Part shown: positions 1 to 8,941 of the stretch, piece by piece
How the letters are laid out: every line of letters starts with the position of its first letter
How positions within the stretch are numbered: the first letter of the stretch is position 1
Source: Aliidiomarina maris
GTDB taxonomy: Bacteria; Pseudomonadota; Gammaproteobacteria; Enterobacterales; Alteromonadaceae
NCBI RefSeq assembly: GCF_003987335.1
Contig: NZ_PIPK01000004.1
Location: 62,001 to 126,000, forward strand
Direction: 5' to 3'
Length of the DNA stretch: 64,000 bases
Made by a program: the position numbers and the translations under genes
The notes under the pieces: generated by a model
Told to the model about the DNA's origin: nothing
The model's database searches: none
The model's input: the letters and a program-made list of their open reading frames with translations, nothing else

Positions 1-1149
1 TTGTTGTTTCTGTTACTGCCAATAGCCGCCGCCTATGGTTGGTTTATGGGGCGCAACAGTGTTCGTAATGAGCAACGAAAAGAGCAAGAGCAGTTCTCGC
101 AAAAATATGTGACTGGCATTAACTTGCTGTTATCCGATCAAAGTGATAAAGCCGTCGACATGTTTGTTGATATTCTAGATGTTGATAGTGAAACCCTCGA
201 TACCCATTGGGCGCTGGGTAAACTTTTTCGCCGCCGCGGTGAAGTTGAGCGTGCCATTCGCATTCACCAGAACCTAATTTCGCGGCCTTCCTTGTCTGAG
301 CACGACCGCCATCAGGCACTATTTGAATTGGGTGAAGACTACCTTTCTGCCGGCCTCTATGACCGCGCCGAGTCCATGTTTACTGATCTACAACGCCAGC
401 CTAAGTTCCGTGAAGCTAGCTTGTACCACTTAATCGCAATATACGAAGCCACCCATGAGTGGAACAAGGCAATTAAAGTTGGGTTAAAAATATCTCGTAC
501 CGACAAGTCGGTTGAACCAACAATAGCGCAGTTTTACTGCGAACTCGCTGACATTCAAGATAGCTCTGAAAGCAGCCTTAAGTTTTATGATAAGGCACTT
601 AAGCATGATAAAAAGTGTGTACGGGCAACGCTGGCCCTTGGTCGCTGGTGGATGGGGCAGGGACGTTATAAAAAAGCGCTGGGTTTACTGACAAGGATTA
701 TTGATCAAGACCCTCAGTTTATCGGTGAAGCATTACCCTTGATTAAAGATGCTTATATTGCAATCGAGGACACTCAAGGCTTGGTCAGCTATTTACACGA
801 ATGTGTGCAAAAGAGCCCGAGTGCAAGTGTCGTGATCATGCTGGCAGATTTAATCGCTGAACAAAACCACGTCGAGGAAGCCGAGCAGTTTTTGTTCCAA
901 GCCCTTGCTCAAAACCCTACCACGAAAGGTTTCCATAAGTTAATTCAATTGCATGTACAGCGCGCGGAATCAGGTAAAGCAAAAGACAGCTTGGTGATGC
1001 TAAGAAACATGGTCGCGGAGCGCTTGAAGCAAAGTAATAAGTACATGTGCCGCCATTGCGGCTTTGCTGGGCAAACCCTGTATTGGCATTGTCCGTCGTG
1101 TAAGTTTTGGGCCACCATGAAACCAACCAAAGGGCTCGACGGTGAATAA
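1..1149 (+). CDS. lapB: Lipopolysaccharide assembly protein B (5' end cut by window)
   Basis: LapB (YciM) is an inner-membrane TPR protein that controls LpxC degradation by FtsH and so balances lipopolysaccharide with phospholipid synthesis. The visible part is 382 residues. It opens with a membrane anchor ([16 protein letters not shown]), continues with tandem TPR helices over about residues 30-330, and ends in a rubredoxin-like metal site with two CxxC pairs (CRHC and CPSC) near residues 350-370, then the family ending GLDGE. The E. coli protein has about four more residues before this point, so the true start lies just outside the window and the TTG at position 1 is not a real start. Only 23 bases separate it from pyrF, which suggests cotranscription. 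Confidence 0.95.
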   Translation: MLFLLLPIAAAYGWFMGRNSVRNEQRKEQEQFSQKYVTGINLLLSDQSDKAVDMFVDILDVDSETLDTHWALGKLFRRRGEVERAIRIHQNLISRPSLSEHDRHQALFELGEDYLSAGLYDRAESMFTDLQRQPKFREASLYHLIAIYEATHEWNKAIKVGLKISRTDKSVEPTIAQFYCELADIQDSSESSLKFYDKALKHDKKCVRATLALGRWWMGQGRYKKALGLLTRIIDQDPQFIGEALPLIKDAYIAIEDTQGLVSYLHECVQKSPSASVVIMLADLIAEQNHVEEAEQFLFQALAQNPTTKGFHKLIQLHVQRAESGKAKDSLVMLRNMVAERLKQSNKYMCRHCGFAGQTLYWHCPSCKFWATMKPTKGLDGE

Positions 1150-1172
1150 TCAACACGTTGAAAGGAGCAACC

Positions 1173-1862
1173 ATGAAAAAAGTGATAGTCGCATTAGACT
1201 ATGCTGACGCTGCAGAAGCATTGGCTTTTGCCCATCAGTTAGACCCGCAATTATGCCGAGTCAAAGTTGGTAAAGAGCTTTTCACGAGCGCTGGCCCTGA
1301 TCTAGTCCGCGAACTCCATGCACTTAATTTTGATGTGTTTTTAGACCTCAAATTTCATGATATCCCAGCAACAACAGCCAAAGCCGTAGCCGCCGCCGCT
1401 GAACTTGGTGTGTGGATGGTGAATGTACATGCCAGTGGTGGCGAGGCAATGCTACAAGCGGCGAAGCAAGCCCTTGAGCCTTATGGTGCTAAAGCACCAA
1501 AGCTTATTGCGGTCACCGTGTTAACCAGCATGTCACAAGACGATTTAGAAGCGGTGGGCATTGACAAGCCATTGACTGCTCAAGTACTTACTTTAGCCCA
1601 ACTGGCAAAACAGTGCGGTTTGGATGGCGTAGTATGTTCGGCTAAAGAGGCGCATTTGCTACGTGAAAGTTTAGGTGCGGATTTTCTGTTAGTAACCCCT
1701 GGTATTCGCCCAGCCGGCAGTGAACAACATGATCAAAAGCGTGTTATGACGCCTGAAGAGGCGATTCGTGCGGGTGTAAGTTATTTGGTGATGGGGCGCC
1801 CGATACGCGACGCTCAGTCACCCAATGACGTGTTGAAGAAAATTCAGCAAAACTTGCACTAA
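1173..1862 (+). CDS. pyrF: Orotidine 5'-phosphate decarboxylase
   Basis: The enzyme decarboxylates OMP to UMP, the last step of de novo pyrimidine synthesis. The product is 229 residues of a TIM-barrel. The catalytic Asp-Lys-Asp set is in LDLKFHDIP (D58, K60, D63), and the phosphate-binding end TPGIRP lies near residue 180. The reading frame stays open back to a TTG at 1158, but the ATG at 1173 is preceded by AAAGGAG at 1161-1167 with good spacing and matches the family start MKKVIVALD. The same lapB-pyrF order is found in E. coli. Confidence 0.96.
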   Translation: MKKVIVALDYADAAEALAFAHQLDPQLCRVKVGKELFTSAGPDLVRELHALNFDVFLDLKFHDIPATTAKAVAAAAELGVWMVNVHASGGEAMLQAAKQALEPYGAKAPKLIAVTVLTSMSQDDLEAVGIDKPLTAQVLTLAQLAKQCGLDGVVCSAKEAHLLRESLGADFLLVTPGIRPAGSEQHDQKRVMTPEEAIRAGVSYLVMGRPIRDAQSPNDVLKKIQQNLH

Positions 1863-1870
1863 TGGTGGGC

Positions 1871-1895
1871 AATCGCGTCTTTTAATTACGCGATT
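1871..1895 (+). other. Perfect 8-bp hairpin behind pyrF
   Basis: AATCGCGT at 1871-1878 pairs with ACGCGATT at 1888-1895 around a 9-base loop. No T-run follows, so it is not a standard terminator. It may protect the pyrF mRNA 3' end. This is inference from sequence only. Confidence 0.4.
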
Positions 1896-1917
1896 CAACA
1901 GGTGAGCTAGAATAAAG

Positions 1918-1942
1918 AGGCTGCAATGGATGCAGCCTTTTT
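1918..1942 (+). terminator. Hairpin with T-run between pyrF and the comEA-like gene
   Basis: AGGCTGCA at 1918-1925 pairs with TGCAGCCT at 1931-1938 around a 5-base loop and is followed directly by Ts to 1942. It has the form of an intrinsic terminator for pyrF. It ends only 14 bases before the next start codon, so the downstream gene must be transcribed through it or from a promoter just before it; TAGAAT at 1908-1913 is a possible -10 box. Confidence 0.75.
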
Positions 1943-1956
1943 AATAAGGAAATTCT

Positions 1957-2292
1957 ATGTTCACAAAAACACTTCTTTTAGCTGCTGTATTAACTCCATT
2001 GTGTTTAACCCCTGCGCTGGCTGGCACAACTGCGCATGCTGTGAATGTTGCCCTCCAAGGAACTAGCTCGATGACATCGGGGGCGGTCGCTGCAGACGAG
2101 AAAATCAATATCAACCAAGCATCAGCAGAGCAACTAGCACGTATGCTACGTGGTGTTGGCTTGGCTCGTGCACAAGCTATTATTGAATTGCGTGAAAAGC
2201 TCGGTGGGTTCAAAGATATCGAAGACTTGCTGCAAGTGCGCGGTCTAGGGGTCAAAGTACTAGAAGACAATAAAGACAAAATCGAGCTTTAA
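1957..2292 (+). CDS. ComEA-family helix-hairpin-helix DNA-binding protein, exported
   Basis: This 111-residue protein has a signal peptide (charged start, hydrophobic core TLLLAAVLTPLCL, cleavage near ALAG at about residue 23), a short linker, and a helix-hairpin-helix pair from about residue 48 to the end (INQASAEQLARMLRGVGLARA, then LLQVRGLGVKVLE). Family members bind DNA in the periplasm. The full ComEA protein takes part in DNA uptake, while short forms such as E. coli YbaV are less well understood. The start has AAGGAAA a few bases upstream. No other competence gene is nearby, so a role in transformation is only inferred. Confidence 0.85.
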   Translation: MFTKTLLLAAVLTPLCLTPALAGTTAHAVNVALQGTSSMTSGAVAADEKININQASAEQLARMLRGVGLARAQAIIELREKLGGFKDIEDLLQVRGLGVKVLEDNKDKIEL

Positions 2293-2303
2293 GTTAAGAT
2301 GAA

Positions 2304-2339
2304 AAAAGCCCGCCAATACCGGAGTATTGACGGGCTTTT
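2304..2339. terminator. Bidirectional terminator between comEA-like gene and rne
   Basis: AAAAGCCCG, a mismatch, then CAATAC pairs with GTATTG and CGGGCTTTT around a 4-base loop. The As on one side and Ts on the other make it work in both directions, which suits the convergent genes on either side. Confidence 0.85.
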
Positions 2340-2354
2340 GGTCTGCCCGATGGC

Positions 2355-5348
2355 TTAAGCGTCTACGCTACAACGAGCGGCTTGGGCTGATGCCTTATTC
2401 TTAGCTTGTGCTAAGGTCGCAACCTGTTGTGGCGACTGAATCGCTTGACGGCTATCGTCAGCTGCGACATTCAGGGCTTGGCCTAAATCGTCATCCGCTG
2501 ATGGACTCGCTTTTGTCATTGCGGCACTCGCTGAGTGGCGAACGGTCTTGTTAGCCGATGCTTTAGCACTAACAGGCGCCTCGGCCACTGCTTCTGCAGC
2601 GACTGGCTGTGGCTCATCTTTCGGAGCTGGCTCGCTTTCCACCACCGGCTCAGTACTCGCAACTTGCTCACTACTGCTAACAGGCTCAGCTGGCGTGCTT
2701 GGCTCAGCAACCACATTCGAGTCAACAGGCTGCTGTGCTGGCTTGGCGGCCGGCATCTCTGCTGCAGGTTGCTCGCGCTGCGTTTCAGTGCTTACCGCGC
2801 TAGCAACAGCATCATCTGATGGTGCCTGCACAGGTTCAGCGGTTTGACTCGCTTGCTCGTCGGCTTGCTCTTGCTTACGGCGCTGACCCGCTGCACGCAT
2901 ATGGCGTGGAGAACGGCGATCACGTTGTCCTTTCGGCTTAGATTCCGGTTTTTCCTTGATCTCGCTGTCGGCGTCTGCCGGCGTCGCTTGCTCACTATCA
3001 GCCGCTTGCGTCGGTGCTTCACTGGTCGTGTTCACTTTGGCTTGCTGGTTAACAGGCGCTTGTTGGGTGTCTTCAACTTGAGTAACAACGTCTGCTGCTT
3101 TTGGCTGTTGCACATCAACTTGTGCCTGAGGTTGAGTTGGCTCAGCGACTTGCGGCTCAGCTGCAGGCGCTTTAGTCTCGACTACCTTTGACTCAGCAGG
3201 CGCAGGGGCCGCATCTTTGTTCGCGTTGGCGTCAGCTTGGGTAGGCACACCTTTTACACGCACTGATTTGTCTAGCTTGCGACGCTGGCGACGCTCTTTT
3301 AGCTGCTCAGTTTGTGGTTGTTGTTCCTGACGTGCCTGGTTCGCCGTTTGGCTTTGCTCTTGTGCATCAGAACGCTGAGATGGCTTGCGACGACGATTAC
3401 GACGACCTTTGTTATCCGCATTCTTCGGCTCACGGTTGTCGTTATCGTTCGCTTGGTCCTGACGCGTATTTGGCTGCTCTTGAGTCTTTTGATTACTGTC
3501 ATCAGCTTTGGCTGGACGACGACCAGAACGACCATCCTGATTGCGACGACGATTCTGGCCACCACGACGGTTCTGATTTTGTCCACCACGACGGTTTTGT
3601 TGATTTGCCTGGCGCTGTGGTGCCTTTTGCTCTTTCGTTTGTTCTTCATCGCTGCTGAACAAGCCTTTAAGCCAATTGGCTAGGCGCGTCAATACCGACG
3701 CTTGCGCACTGGCTGGCTTCGCTTTCACCGCAGGAGCAGGGGTTGGGGCAGGAGCCTCGGGTGCAACCAAGGTCTTTAACGCTGGCTCATCAGCGACACG
3801 CTCTTTAACTGGCGAAATCACTAAACCTTTCGCGTCCGCTTGTGCAATTAATTCAATGCTTTGAGCACCGTCTAATTCATCTTTGCGCAACCGCTGTACG
3901 TCAAAATGCGGGGTTTCAAGGTTCTGATTTGGAATTACCAACACGCGCACTTTGTGGCGAGTTTCAATATCGCTGACCGACGCGCGCTTTTCGTTGAGCA
4001 AATAGGTCGCGACTTCGATAGGCACCTGGGCATTGATCTGCGCGCTATTTTCTTTCAGTGCTTCTTCTTCAATTAAACGCAGAATCGACAACGCCAATGA
4101 CTCGTTACTACGAATGGTGCCTTGGCCGTTACAACGCGGGCACACATGGTTCGACGATTCACCTAAAGATGGGCGTAGACGCTGACGCGACATTTCGAGT
4201 AAGCCAAAGCGTGAAATACGTGCGGTTTGAATGCGGGCACGATCTTGCTTGAGCGCTTCTTTCAAACGGTTCTCGACTTCACGTTGGTGGCGCGGCGGTG
4301 TCATGTCGATAAAGTCGATCACAATCAGACCACCCACGTCACGCAGTCGTAACTGGCGTGCGATTTCTTCTGCGGCTTCTAAGTTTGTCTGTAAGGCTGT
4401 TTCTTCAATATCACCGCCTTTGGTTGCTTTGGCAGAGTTGATATCAATTGAGGTCAACGCTTCTGTTGGGTCAATAGACACTGAGCCACCAGAGGGCAGG
4501 CGAACTTCACGCTGAAATGCAGATTCGATTTGCGATTCAATCTGATAATGATTGAATAATGGTACGTCGCCTTTATACAGCTTCACACGTTGCACGAAAT
4601 CGGGACGGACTAAATTAATGTGTTCTTTCGCACGCTCAAAGATAGTCGTATCGTCAATCAGGATCTCGCCGATATCACGACGTAAATAATCACGGATAGC
4701 ACGGAAAATAACATTGCTTTCTTGGTGAATAAGAAATGGTGCAGGGCGCGATTCAGACGCTTCTTCAATGGCTTGCCAATGGTGCAGTAATACCTTTAAG
4801 TCCCACGCAAGTTCTTCAGCAGACTTACCGACACCCGCTGTACGCACAATTAAGCCCATACCGTCAGGCAATGTTAGGCTTGATAACGCGTCTTTTAACT
4901 CGCTGCGCTCATCGCCTTCGATGCGACGAGAAATACCACCTGCACGCGGGTTATTTGGCATCAGAACAAGGTAGCTGCCAGCTAATGAAATAAAAGTGGT
5001 TAGGGCTGCGCCTTTTTGCCCACGCTCTTCTTTGTCGACCTGAACAATGACTTGTTGGCCTTCTTGAATAACGTCTTTAATGTTCGGGCGGCCTTCGAAT
5101 TTATAGCCTTTCGGGAAGTAAGTTTTAGCGATTTCTTTAAGCGGTAGGAAACCATGGCGCTCTGCGCCGTAGTCAACAAAAGCAGCTTCTAAGCTGGGTT
5201 CAACACGGGTAATTTTACCCTTATAAATGTTTGACTTCTTTTGTTCATGACCTGGACTTTCGATATCCAAATCATATAGTTTTTGGCCATCCACCAACGC
5301 AACCCGGAGCTCTTCCTGTTGCGTGGCATTGATTAGCATTCTTTTCAT
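2355..5348 (-). CDS. rne: Ribonuclease E
   Basis: Ribonuclease E is the endonuclease and scaffold of the RNA degradosome, attached to the inner membrane. The product is 997 residues. The catalytic half carries an S1 domain (about 36-120), the 5'-sensor/RNase H region, the magnesium-binding aspartates in [13 protein letters not shown] and VIDFIDM, and the zinc link CPRCNGQG (C403 and C406) that joins the dimers. The C-terminal half is disordered, rich in Q, A, P and E, with an Arg-rich block of RRGGQN-like repeats near residues 580-620 and a second basic block near 700 and 840, the likely RNA-binding parts. A motif [12 protein letters not shown] near the end resembles the E. coli PNPase-binding segment. 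A structured leader precedes the gene. Confidence 0.97.
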   Translation of the reverse strand: MKRMLINATQQEELRVALVDGQKLYDLDIESPGHEQKKSNIYKGKITRVEPSLEAAFVDYGAERHGFLPLKEIAKTYFPKGYKFEGRPNIKDVIQEGQQVIVQVDKEERGQKGAALTTFISLAGSYLVLMPNNPRAGGISRRIEGDERSELKDALSSLTLPDGMGLIVRTAGVGKSAEELAWDLKVLLHHWQAIEEASESRPAPFLIHQESNVIFRAIRDYLRRDIGEILIDDTTIFERAKEHINLVRPDFVQRVKLYKGDVPLFNHYQIESQIESAFQREVRLPSGGSVSIDPTEALTSIDINSAKATKGGDIEETALQTNLEAAEEIARQLRLRDVGGLIVIDFIDMTPPRHQREVENRLKEALKQDRARIQTARISRFGLLEMSRQRLRPSLGESSNHVCPRCNGQGTIRSNESLALSILRLIEEEALKENSAQINAQVPIEVATYLLNEKRASVSDIETRHKVRVLVIPNQNLETPHFDVQRLRKDELDGAQSIELIAQADAKGLVISPVKERVADEPALKTLVAPEAPAPTPAPAVKAKPASAQASVLTRLANWLKGLFSSDEEQTKEQKAPQRQANQQNRRGGQNQNRRGGQNRRRNQDGRSGRRPAKADDSNQKTQEQPNTRQDQANDNDNREPKNADNKGRRNRRRKPSQRSDAQEQSQTANQARQEQQPQTEQLKERRQRRKLDKSVRVKGVPTQADANANKDAAPAPAESKVVETKAPAAEPQVAEPTQPQAQVDVQQPKAADVVTQVEDTQQAPVNQQAKVNTTSEAPTQAADSEQATPADADSEIKEKPESKPKGQRDRRSPRHMRAAGQRRKQEQADEQASQTAEPVQAPSDDAVASAVSTETQREQPAAEMPAAKPAQQPVDSNVVAEPSTPAEPVSSSEQVASTEPVVESEPAPKDEPQPVAAEAVAEAPVSAKASANKTVRHSASAAMTKASPSADDDLGQALNVAADDSRQAIQSPQQVATLAQAKNKASAQAARCSVDA

Positions 5349-5399
5349 AGTTTGTGACTCTTCATAAAAGTTACGAAAATAGCCACAACACTACACGGC

Positions 5400-5415
5400 A
5401 CACGCCTCTGCGTGT
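5400..5415 (-). promoter_or_regulatory. Small hairpin in the rne leader, near the start codon
   Basis: On the plus strand ACACGC at 5400-5405 pairs with GCGTGT at 5410-5415 around a 4-base loop. In the rne transcript this hairpin would sit about 50 bases before the start codon, where the E. coli leader also has a small hairpin. Confidence 0.5.
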
Positions 5416-5454
5416 ACGTACGTATCTGTTTGCTTTTTATGCGCTTTCTTTGCT

Positions 5455-5538
5455 CATTTAGAACTGCAGGAAGGCGATAATAACGGCCTTCGTGCTAACG
5501 GTCTGGTAAGACTAAGGGTCCTGACACAGTTCTAAATG
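5455..5538 (-). promoter_or_regulatory. rne 5' untranslated autoregulatory element (rne5-like)
   Basis: In E. coli, RNase E shortens the life of its own mRNA by recognising structures in the rne leader. Here a perfect 12-bp inverted repeat (CATTTAGAACTG at 5455-5466 and CAGTTCTAAATG at 5527-5538) closes a domain with two inner hairpins. One is GAAGGC/GCCTTC (5470-5475 with 5486-5491), with a 10-base loop that reads CGTTATTATC in the RNA. The other is GTCT/AGAC around GGTA near 5501-5512. The loop and stem resemble the conserved hp2 part of the rne5 family as I remember it. The family match is from memory; the pairing is directly visible. Confidence 0.8.
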
Positions 5539-5721
5539 CTATTACCCGTCGTGCGAGACCAAGGGTTTGACCCACATTGGTATTACCTGCAATTACAGTG
5601 ACGTGTAATTAAAAATTTTTACTAAGCCTACACACGTTACGCCGTGTTGGTGCTGTTGCTTCTGATTACATGGATTTGATGTAGGGGGTGGTGTCACACA
5701 ACTAAACATGTACGCTCTTTA

Positions 5722-5749
5722 ATTGTGCTTACTGGACCTGACGCATCAA
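5722..5749 (-). promoter_or_regulatory. Possible rne promoter
   Basis: Reading the minus strand, TTGATG (5749-5744) and CACAAT (5727-5722) are 16 bases apart, each matching four of six sigma-70 consensus bases. A start here would give a leader of about 370 bases, close to the length known for E. coli rne. The boxes are weak and other choices exist in this A/T-rich stretch. Confidence 0.35.
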
Positions 5750-5856
5750 CATCTCTAACCGTATGCTGACGAGGTTCTCACCGCCTACTTATCCAATGAC
5801 TTATTGTCGCATTGTTTCGCTGGCTTTGACAAGCAGAGTTTAATAGAATGCGCGCC

Positions 5857-6813
5857 ATGACAGATACCCAGCAAACGACTCAACAACAAGTGCAATGGCT
5901 CCATATTGATGAAGATATGGCAGGCCAGCGCATCGACAACTTTCTGCGCACGCAGCTCAAAGGCGTGCCCAAAAGTATGATCTATCGCATTTTGCGCAAA
6001 GGCGAGGTGCGAGTGAACAAAAAACGCATCAAGCCAGACTACAAGCTTCAGGCCGGGGACGAGGTTCGTGTTCCGCCAGTGCGCGTTGCACCAAAAACCG
6101 AAGGCCCAAACCCCAACCTTAATATCGTGTCACAACTCGATAGTCGTATCGTGTTTGAAGACGATGCATTAATTGTGGTGAATAAGCCTGCGGGTATGGC
6201 GGTGCATGGGGGCTCAGGGTTAAGTTTCGGACTCATTGAAGCCTTACGTAGTTTGCGGGGTGACGATAGCCTCGAACTGGTGCACCGATTAGACCGTGAA
6301 ACCTCTGGCTGCTTGCTAGTCGCAAAGACCCGCGGTGTGCTGCGCGGGCTGAATGCTCAGTTGCGTGATAAAGACATGAAGAAGATCTACGTGGCTTTAG
6401 TTGCGGGTGAGTGGAGTAAACTTGATCGCGCCGTTAAAGCGCCACTGAAGAAACAGGTACTACAAAGTGGTGAGCGCATGGTGCGGGTAGACGGTGAGGG
6501 CAAAGCATCTGAAACCCGGTTTAAAATTCGCCAACGTTTTGCCGAAGGTACGTTAGTACAAGCAAGCCCAGTGACGGGTCGTACCCATCAAATTCGCGTG
6601 CATAGCCAGGCGGCTGGCCATCCTATTGCGATGGATGACAAGTATGGCGATGAAGCTTTTTCACATCAGATGCAACAATTGGGTTTGAGCCGATTATTTT
6701 TACATGCGGAAACCTTAAGCTTTACGCATCCCAAAACGCAGCAATGGCTCACAGTATCGGCACCGTTAGATACTGAATTACTCAGCGTACTTGATAAACT
6801 AACTAAGATTTAA
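5857..6813 (+). CDS. rluC: 23S rRNA pseudouridine synthase C
   Basis: RluC makes pseudouridines 955, 2504 and 2580 of 23S rRNA in E. coli. The product is 318 residues, against 319 in E. coli. An S4 RNA-binding domain covers about residues 18-78 (GQRIDNFL through KGEVRVNKKRIKP), and the catalytic domain has the family motif HRLDRETSG with the nucleophile Asp at D146, followed by the GRTHQIRVH motif near residue 245. An in-frame ATG at 5848 is also possible; neither start has a clear ribosome binding site, and both lie just after a TAGAAT box, so the message may have a very short leader. It is divergent from rne, as in E. coli. Confidence 0.95.
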   Translation: MTDTQQTTQQQVQWLHIDEDMAGQRIDNFLRTQLKGVPKSMIYRILRKGEVRVNKKRIKPDYKLQAGDEVRVPPVRVAPKTEGPNPNLNIVSQLDSRIVFEDDALIVVNKPAGMAVHGGSGLSFGLIEALRSLRGDDSLELVHRLDRETSGCLLVAKTRGVLRGLNAQLRDKDMKKIYVALVAGEWSKLDRAVKAPLKKQVLQSGERMVRVDGEGKASETRFKIRQRFAEGTLVQASPVTGRTHQIRVHSQAAGHPIAMDDKYGDEAFSHQMQQLGLSRLFLHAETLSFTHPKTQQWLTVSAPLDTELLSVLDKLTKI

Positions 6814-6819
6814 GGCTTG

Positions 6820-7500
6820 ATGACTGTGGGCGCTTCGACTCGGTTTACTCCGCATACCCATCCGTTGGTTATCTTTGATTGGGACGGTACCTTGATGGAT
6901 TCCGTGCCTCGTATCGTTTCGGCATTGCAGACTCTGGCTCGGGAATGCAAGCTACCGATTCCGAGCGTCACAGCGATTCATGACATTATTGGGCTGAGTT
7001 TGCCCGTCGCATTAGCGCGTCTTTTTAACGTCAGTGAAGCTGAACAAGAGCAGCTCATTGATGTATACCGCGAGATTTATGTAGAGCGTGAGCAAACGCC
7101 AACCCCAATGTTTGCAGGTGCGGAAGGTGTGCTCAGTGCATTGCAGCAGGCAGGTTATCAATTGGCGGTCGCGACGGGGAAAGCGCGCCCTGGTTTGGAG
7201 CGGGCTTGGCGACAAACCAATACAGGCCATTACTTTAGTGCGTCTCGGTGCGCCAAAGAGGTATTATCCAAGCCTGACCCGCAAATGCTGAATGAAATTT
7301 TGCAACAAGTCGGCGTGCAAGGGCATCAGGCGTTGATGATCGGCGATTCTATTCATGATATGCACATGGCGCGTAACGCCGGCGTTGTCGGCATTGGCGT
7401 GACCTATGGTGTACATTCAGCACAGCGCCTCGCAGACGCAGCGCCCTATGCGGTGATTGATGATATCACCGCATTGCAGGACCTACTGCTGGCAGGGTAA
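6820..7500 (+). CDS. HAD-family hydrolase, phosphoglycolate-phosphatase-like
   Basis: The protein is about 226 residues of the HAD superfamily. Motif I is FDWDGTLMDS near residue 20, with the nucleophile and acid Asp. The cap region spans about residues 35-100. Motif II is ATGK (near 120), the motif III lysine is in LSKPDP (near 150), and motif IV is GDSIHD (near 172). The substrate cannot be told from sequence; relatives include phosphoglycolate and pyrophosphate phosphatases. It starts 6 bases after the rluC stop, so the two are probably cotranscribed. The ATG at 6820 follows an in-frame TTG at 6817. Confidence 0.9.
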   Translation: MTVGASTRFTPHTHPLVIFDWDGTLMDSVPRIVSALQTLARECKLPIPSVTAIHDIIGLSLPVALARLFNVSEAEQEQLIDVYREIYVEREQTPTPMFAGAEGVLSALQQAGYQLAVATGKARPGLERAWRQTNTGHYFSASRCAKEVLSKPDPQMLNEILQQVGVQGHQALMIGDSIHDMHMARNAGVVGIGVTYGVHSAQRLADAAPYAVIDDITALQDLLLAG

Positions 7501-7519
7501 GCGAGTGCAACATTGAGCA

Positions 7520-8140
7520 TTAAGCTGTCGTCAGTGGGTTGATCGCATATTGTTGACGCAAAATGCGCAATAGTGCAATCAGCGGTAGCCCAATCAAGCT
7601 ATTCGGGTCATCGCCGCGTAAATATTCAAATAAGGTAATTCCTAGACCCTCGCTTTTAAAACTGCCAGCGCAATCAAAAGGTTCTTCCTTCTTTATATAG
7701 CCTTCAATTTCTTGTAACGACAAGTCCCGGAATTTAACTTCAAATTCACTGATCATGGTATCTTGGGTGTCGTCAGCCGCCGATAGCACACTTAGTCCGG
7801 TATAGAACACCACTCGACGCCCCGCACAGGCGCCTAATTGGCGCACGGCGTTGGCGTAGTTACCTGGCTTGCCGAGTATCTGGCTGCTACCGTCATCGTT
7901 GGCTAATGCTGCGACTTGGTCAGAACCAATAATAATGTGCTCAGGGTATTGGCTAGTAAGCGCCTGAGCTTTACTTGCCGCCAGCCGCGCGACGAGTTGC
8001 GGTGCTGATTCGCCGGCTAGTGGCGTTTCGTCAATATCTGGACTTGCGCTGCTAAACTGCAAGCCAACCTTGTCTAATAATGTGCGCCGGTAACGTGAAC
8101 TCGAGGCTAATAGTATTGGTCGGGTGGTGGTTGTGCCCAT
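7520..8140 (-). CDS. yceF: Maf-family 7-methyl-GTP pyrophosphatase
   Basis: The Maf family hydrolyses non-canonical nucleoside triphosphates. The YceF branch acts on 7-methyl-GTP. The 206-residue product begins ILLASSSRYRR, the phosphate-binding start of the family, and carries SDQVAAL with the catalytic Asp near residue 75, FYTGLSV, and CAGSFKSEG near 160, all close to E. coli YceF. Codon use and position fit the E. coli arrangement, where yceF is divergent from yceD. GAGG lies 6-7 bases before the start codon on the minus strand. Confidence 0.92.
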   Translation of the reverse strand: MGTTTTRPILLASSSRYRRTLLDKVGLQFSSASPDIDETPLAGESAPQLVARLAASKAQALTSQYPEHIIIGSDQVAALANDDGSSQILGKPGNYANAVRQLGACAGRRVVFYTGLSVLSAADDTQDTMISEFEVKFRDLSLQEIEGYIKKEEPFDCAGSFKSEGLGITLFEYLRGDDPNSLIGLPLIALLRILRQQYAINPLTTA

Positions 8141-8181
8141 GGTGTACCTCTTACATAACTGGGAATAAACAAGAATTTCCT

Positions 8182-8210
8182 TTGACTCTAAGGGGCAGAG
8201 CCTATATCAT
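8182..8210 (+). promoter_or_regulatory. Strong sigma-70 promoter of the yceD-rpmF-plsX-fab operon
   Basis: TTGACT at 8182-8187 and TATCAT at 8205-8210 match five of six consensus bases each and are separated by exactly 17 bases. Transcription should begin at about 8215-8220. The yceD start codon is at 8220, so the first gene would have a leader of zero to five bases. Confidence 0.8.
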
Positions 8211-8219
8211 TCGCGCGCT

Positions 8220-8744
8220 ATGCAAAAGGTAAGAATACCGATATCGGTAGACCCCATTAAGAGCGCGCAGAAGCGATTGACCTATGACGGCCTTGTGCCA
8301 TCAGGAAAAATGCTCCGGCTCGGGGAAGCAGTCGTCAACACACCGCAAGACATTGAGGTGTCCTTACGGTTTGGTGTTGATGAACAAAAAATCAGCTTCT
8401 TCGCAGGTCATGCAGAAGCGACGGTTGAGGTATTGTGTCAGCGTTGTAATAAACCGATGCAGTTACAGCTAGTCAGCGATTTTCAATACGCGCCTTTAAC
8501 GAAGCGCCAAAAAGAAGATGAGCTGCCAGAAGCCTATGAGGGCGTCGAGCTGAACGAATTGGGTGAAGTCATGCTGCATAATGTTGTCGAAGATGAACTT
8601 CTTTTGGCATTACCTATCGTCACCATGCATGCACCGCAAGAATGTGAAGTTGACCGTGATACCATGACTTATGGTGAGCTACCGCCTGAGGCGGAAGAAA
8701 AAGCGAATCCATTTGCGGTATTACAAGGTTTAAAACGTAAGTAA
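8220..8744 (+). CDS. yceD: YceD (DUF177), 23S rRNA accumulation protein
   Basis: YceD is needed for normal 23S rRNA accumulation in bacteria and is nearly always encoded just before rpmF. The 174-residue product begins MQKVRIPISVDP like the E. coli protein, has a Cys pair in LCQRCNKPM near residue 75, and ends PNPFAVL-like (NPFAVLQGLKRK). The start fits the alignment, but no ribosome binding site precedes it because the promoter ends at 8210; translation is probably leaderless or nearly so. Confidence 0.93.
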   Translation: MQKVRIPISVDPIKSAQKRLTYDGLVPSGKMLRLGEAVVNTPQDIEVSLRFGVDEQKISFFAGHAEATVEVLCQRCNKPMQLQLVSDFQYAPLTKRQKEDELPEAYEGVELNELGEVMLHNVVEDELLLALPIVTMHAPQECEVDRDTMTYGELPPEAEEKANPFAVLQGLKRK

Positions 8745-8765
8745 ATAGTTTAGGAGATAGGGTAA

Positions 8766-8936
8766 ATGGCTGTACAAAAAAGCAAAAAGACACGTTCAAG
8801 ACGTGGCATGCGTCGCTCTCACGACGCGCTGAGCGGGCCTACACTGTCGGTGGATTCAACCTCTGGTGAAACGCATCGTCGTCACCATGTGTCTGCTGAT
8901 GGCTATTACAAAGGCAAGCAAGTCGTCGCCAAGTAA
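8766..8936 (+). CDS. rpmF: 50S ribosomal protein L32
   Basis: This 56-residue gene encodes the basic L32 protein of the large ribosomal subunit. The product begins [20 protein letters not shown] and ends GKQVVAK, both typical of the gammaproteobacterial protein. It has no zinc-binding cysteines, as in E. coli. GGAGATAGGG-type purine sequence lies before the ATG. It sits between yceD and plsX, the standard order that links ribosome and lipid synthesis. Confidence 0.96.
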   Translation: MAVQKSKKTRSRRGMRRSHDALSGPTLSVDSTSGETHRRHHVSADGYYKGKQVVAK

Positions 8937-8941
8937 GGTGT

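Larger units (their letters stand above)
5349..5856. other. 508-base intergenic region between rne and rluC
   Basis: This is the longest gene-free stretch of the window. Its left half holds the rne leader structures described separately. Its right half (about 5550-5856) must hold the divergent promoters of rne and rluC. I find no open frame with a convincing start and no tRNA or other RNA gene. Confidence 0.8.

Noticed and set aside
1158-1172. TTG start for pyrF
   Set aside because: The TTG lies before the ribosome binding site AAAGGAG, which serves the ATG at 1173.
3530-3610. Repeated sequence suggesting a CRISPR or tandem repeat
   Set aside because: The repeats are imperfect codon repeats encoding RRGGQN-like protein sequence in rne, without spacers.
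3299-3683. Long open frames on both strands opposite the tail of rne
   Set aside because: They arise from the repetitive Arg/Gln/Asn-rich rne code; they have low-complexity products and no ribosome binding sites.
5826-5849. TTGACA and TAGAAT before rluC as a promoter
   Set aside because: The boxes are separated by only 12 bases, too short for a sigma-70 promoter. TAGAAT alone may still be a -10 box.
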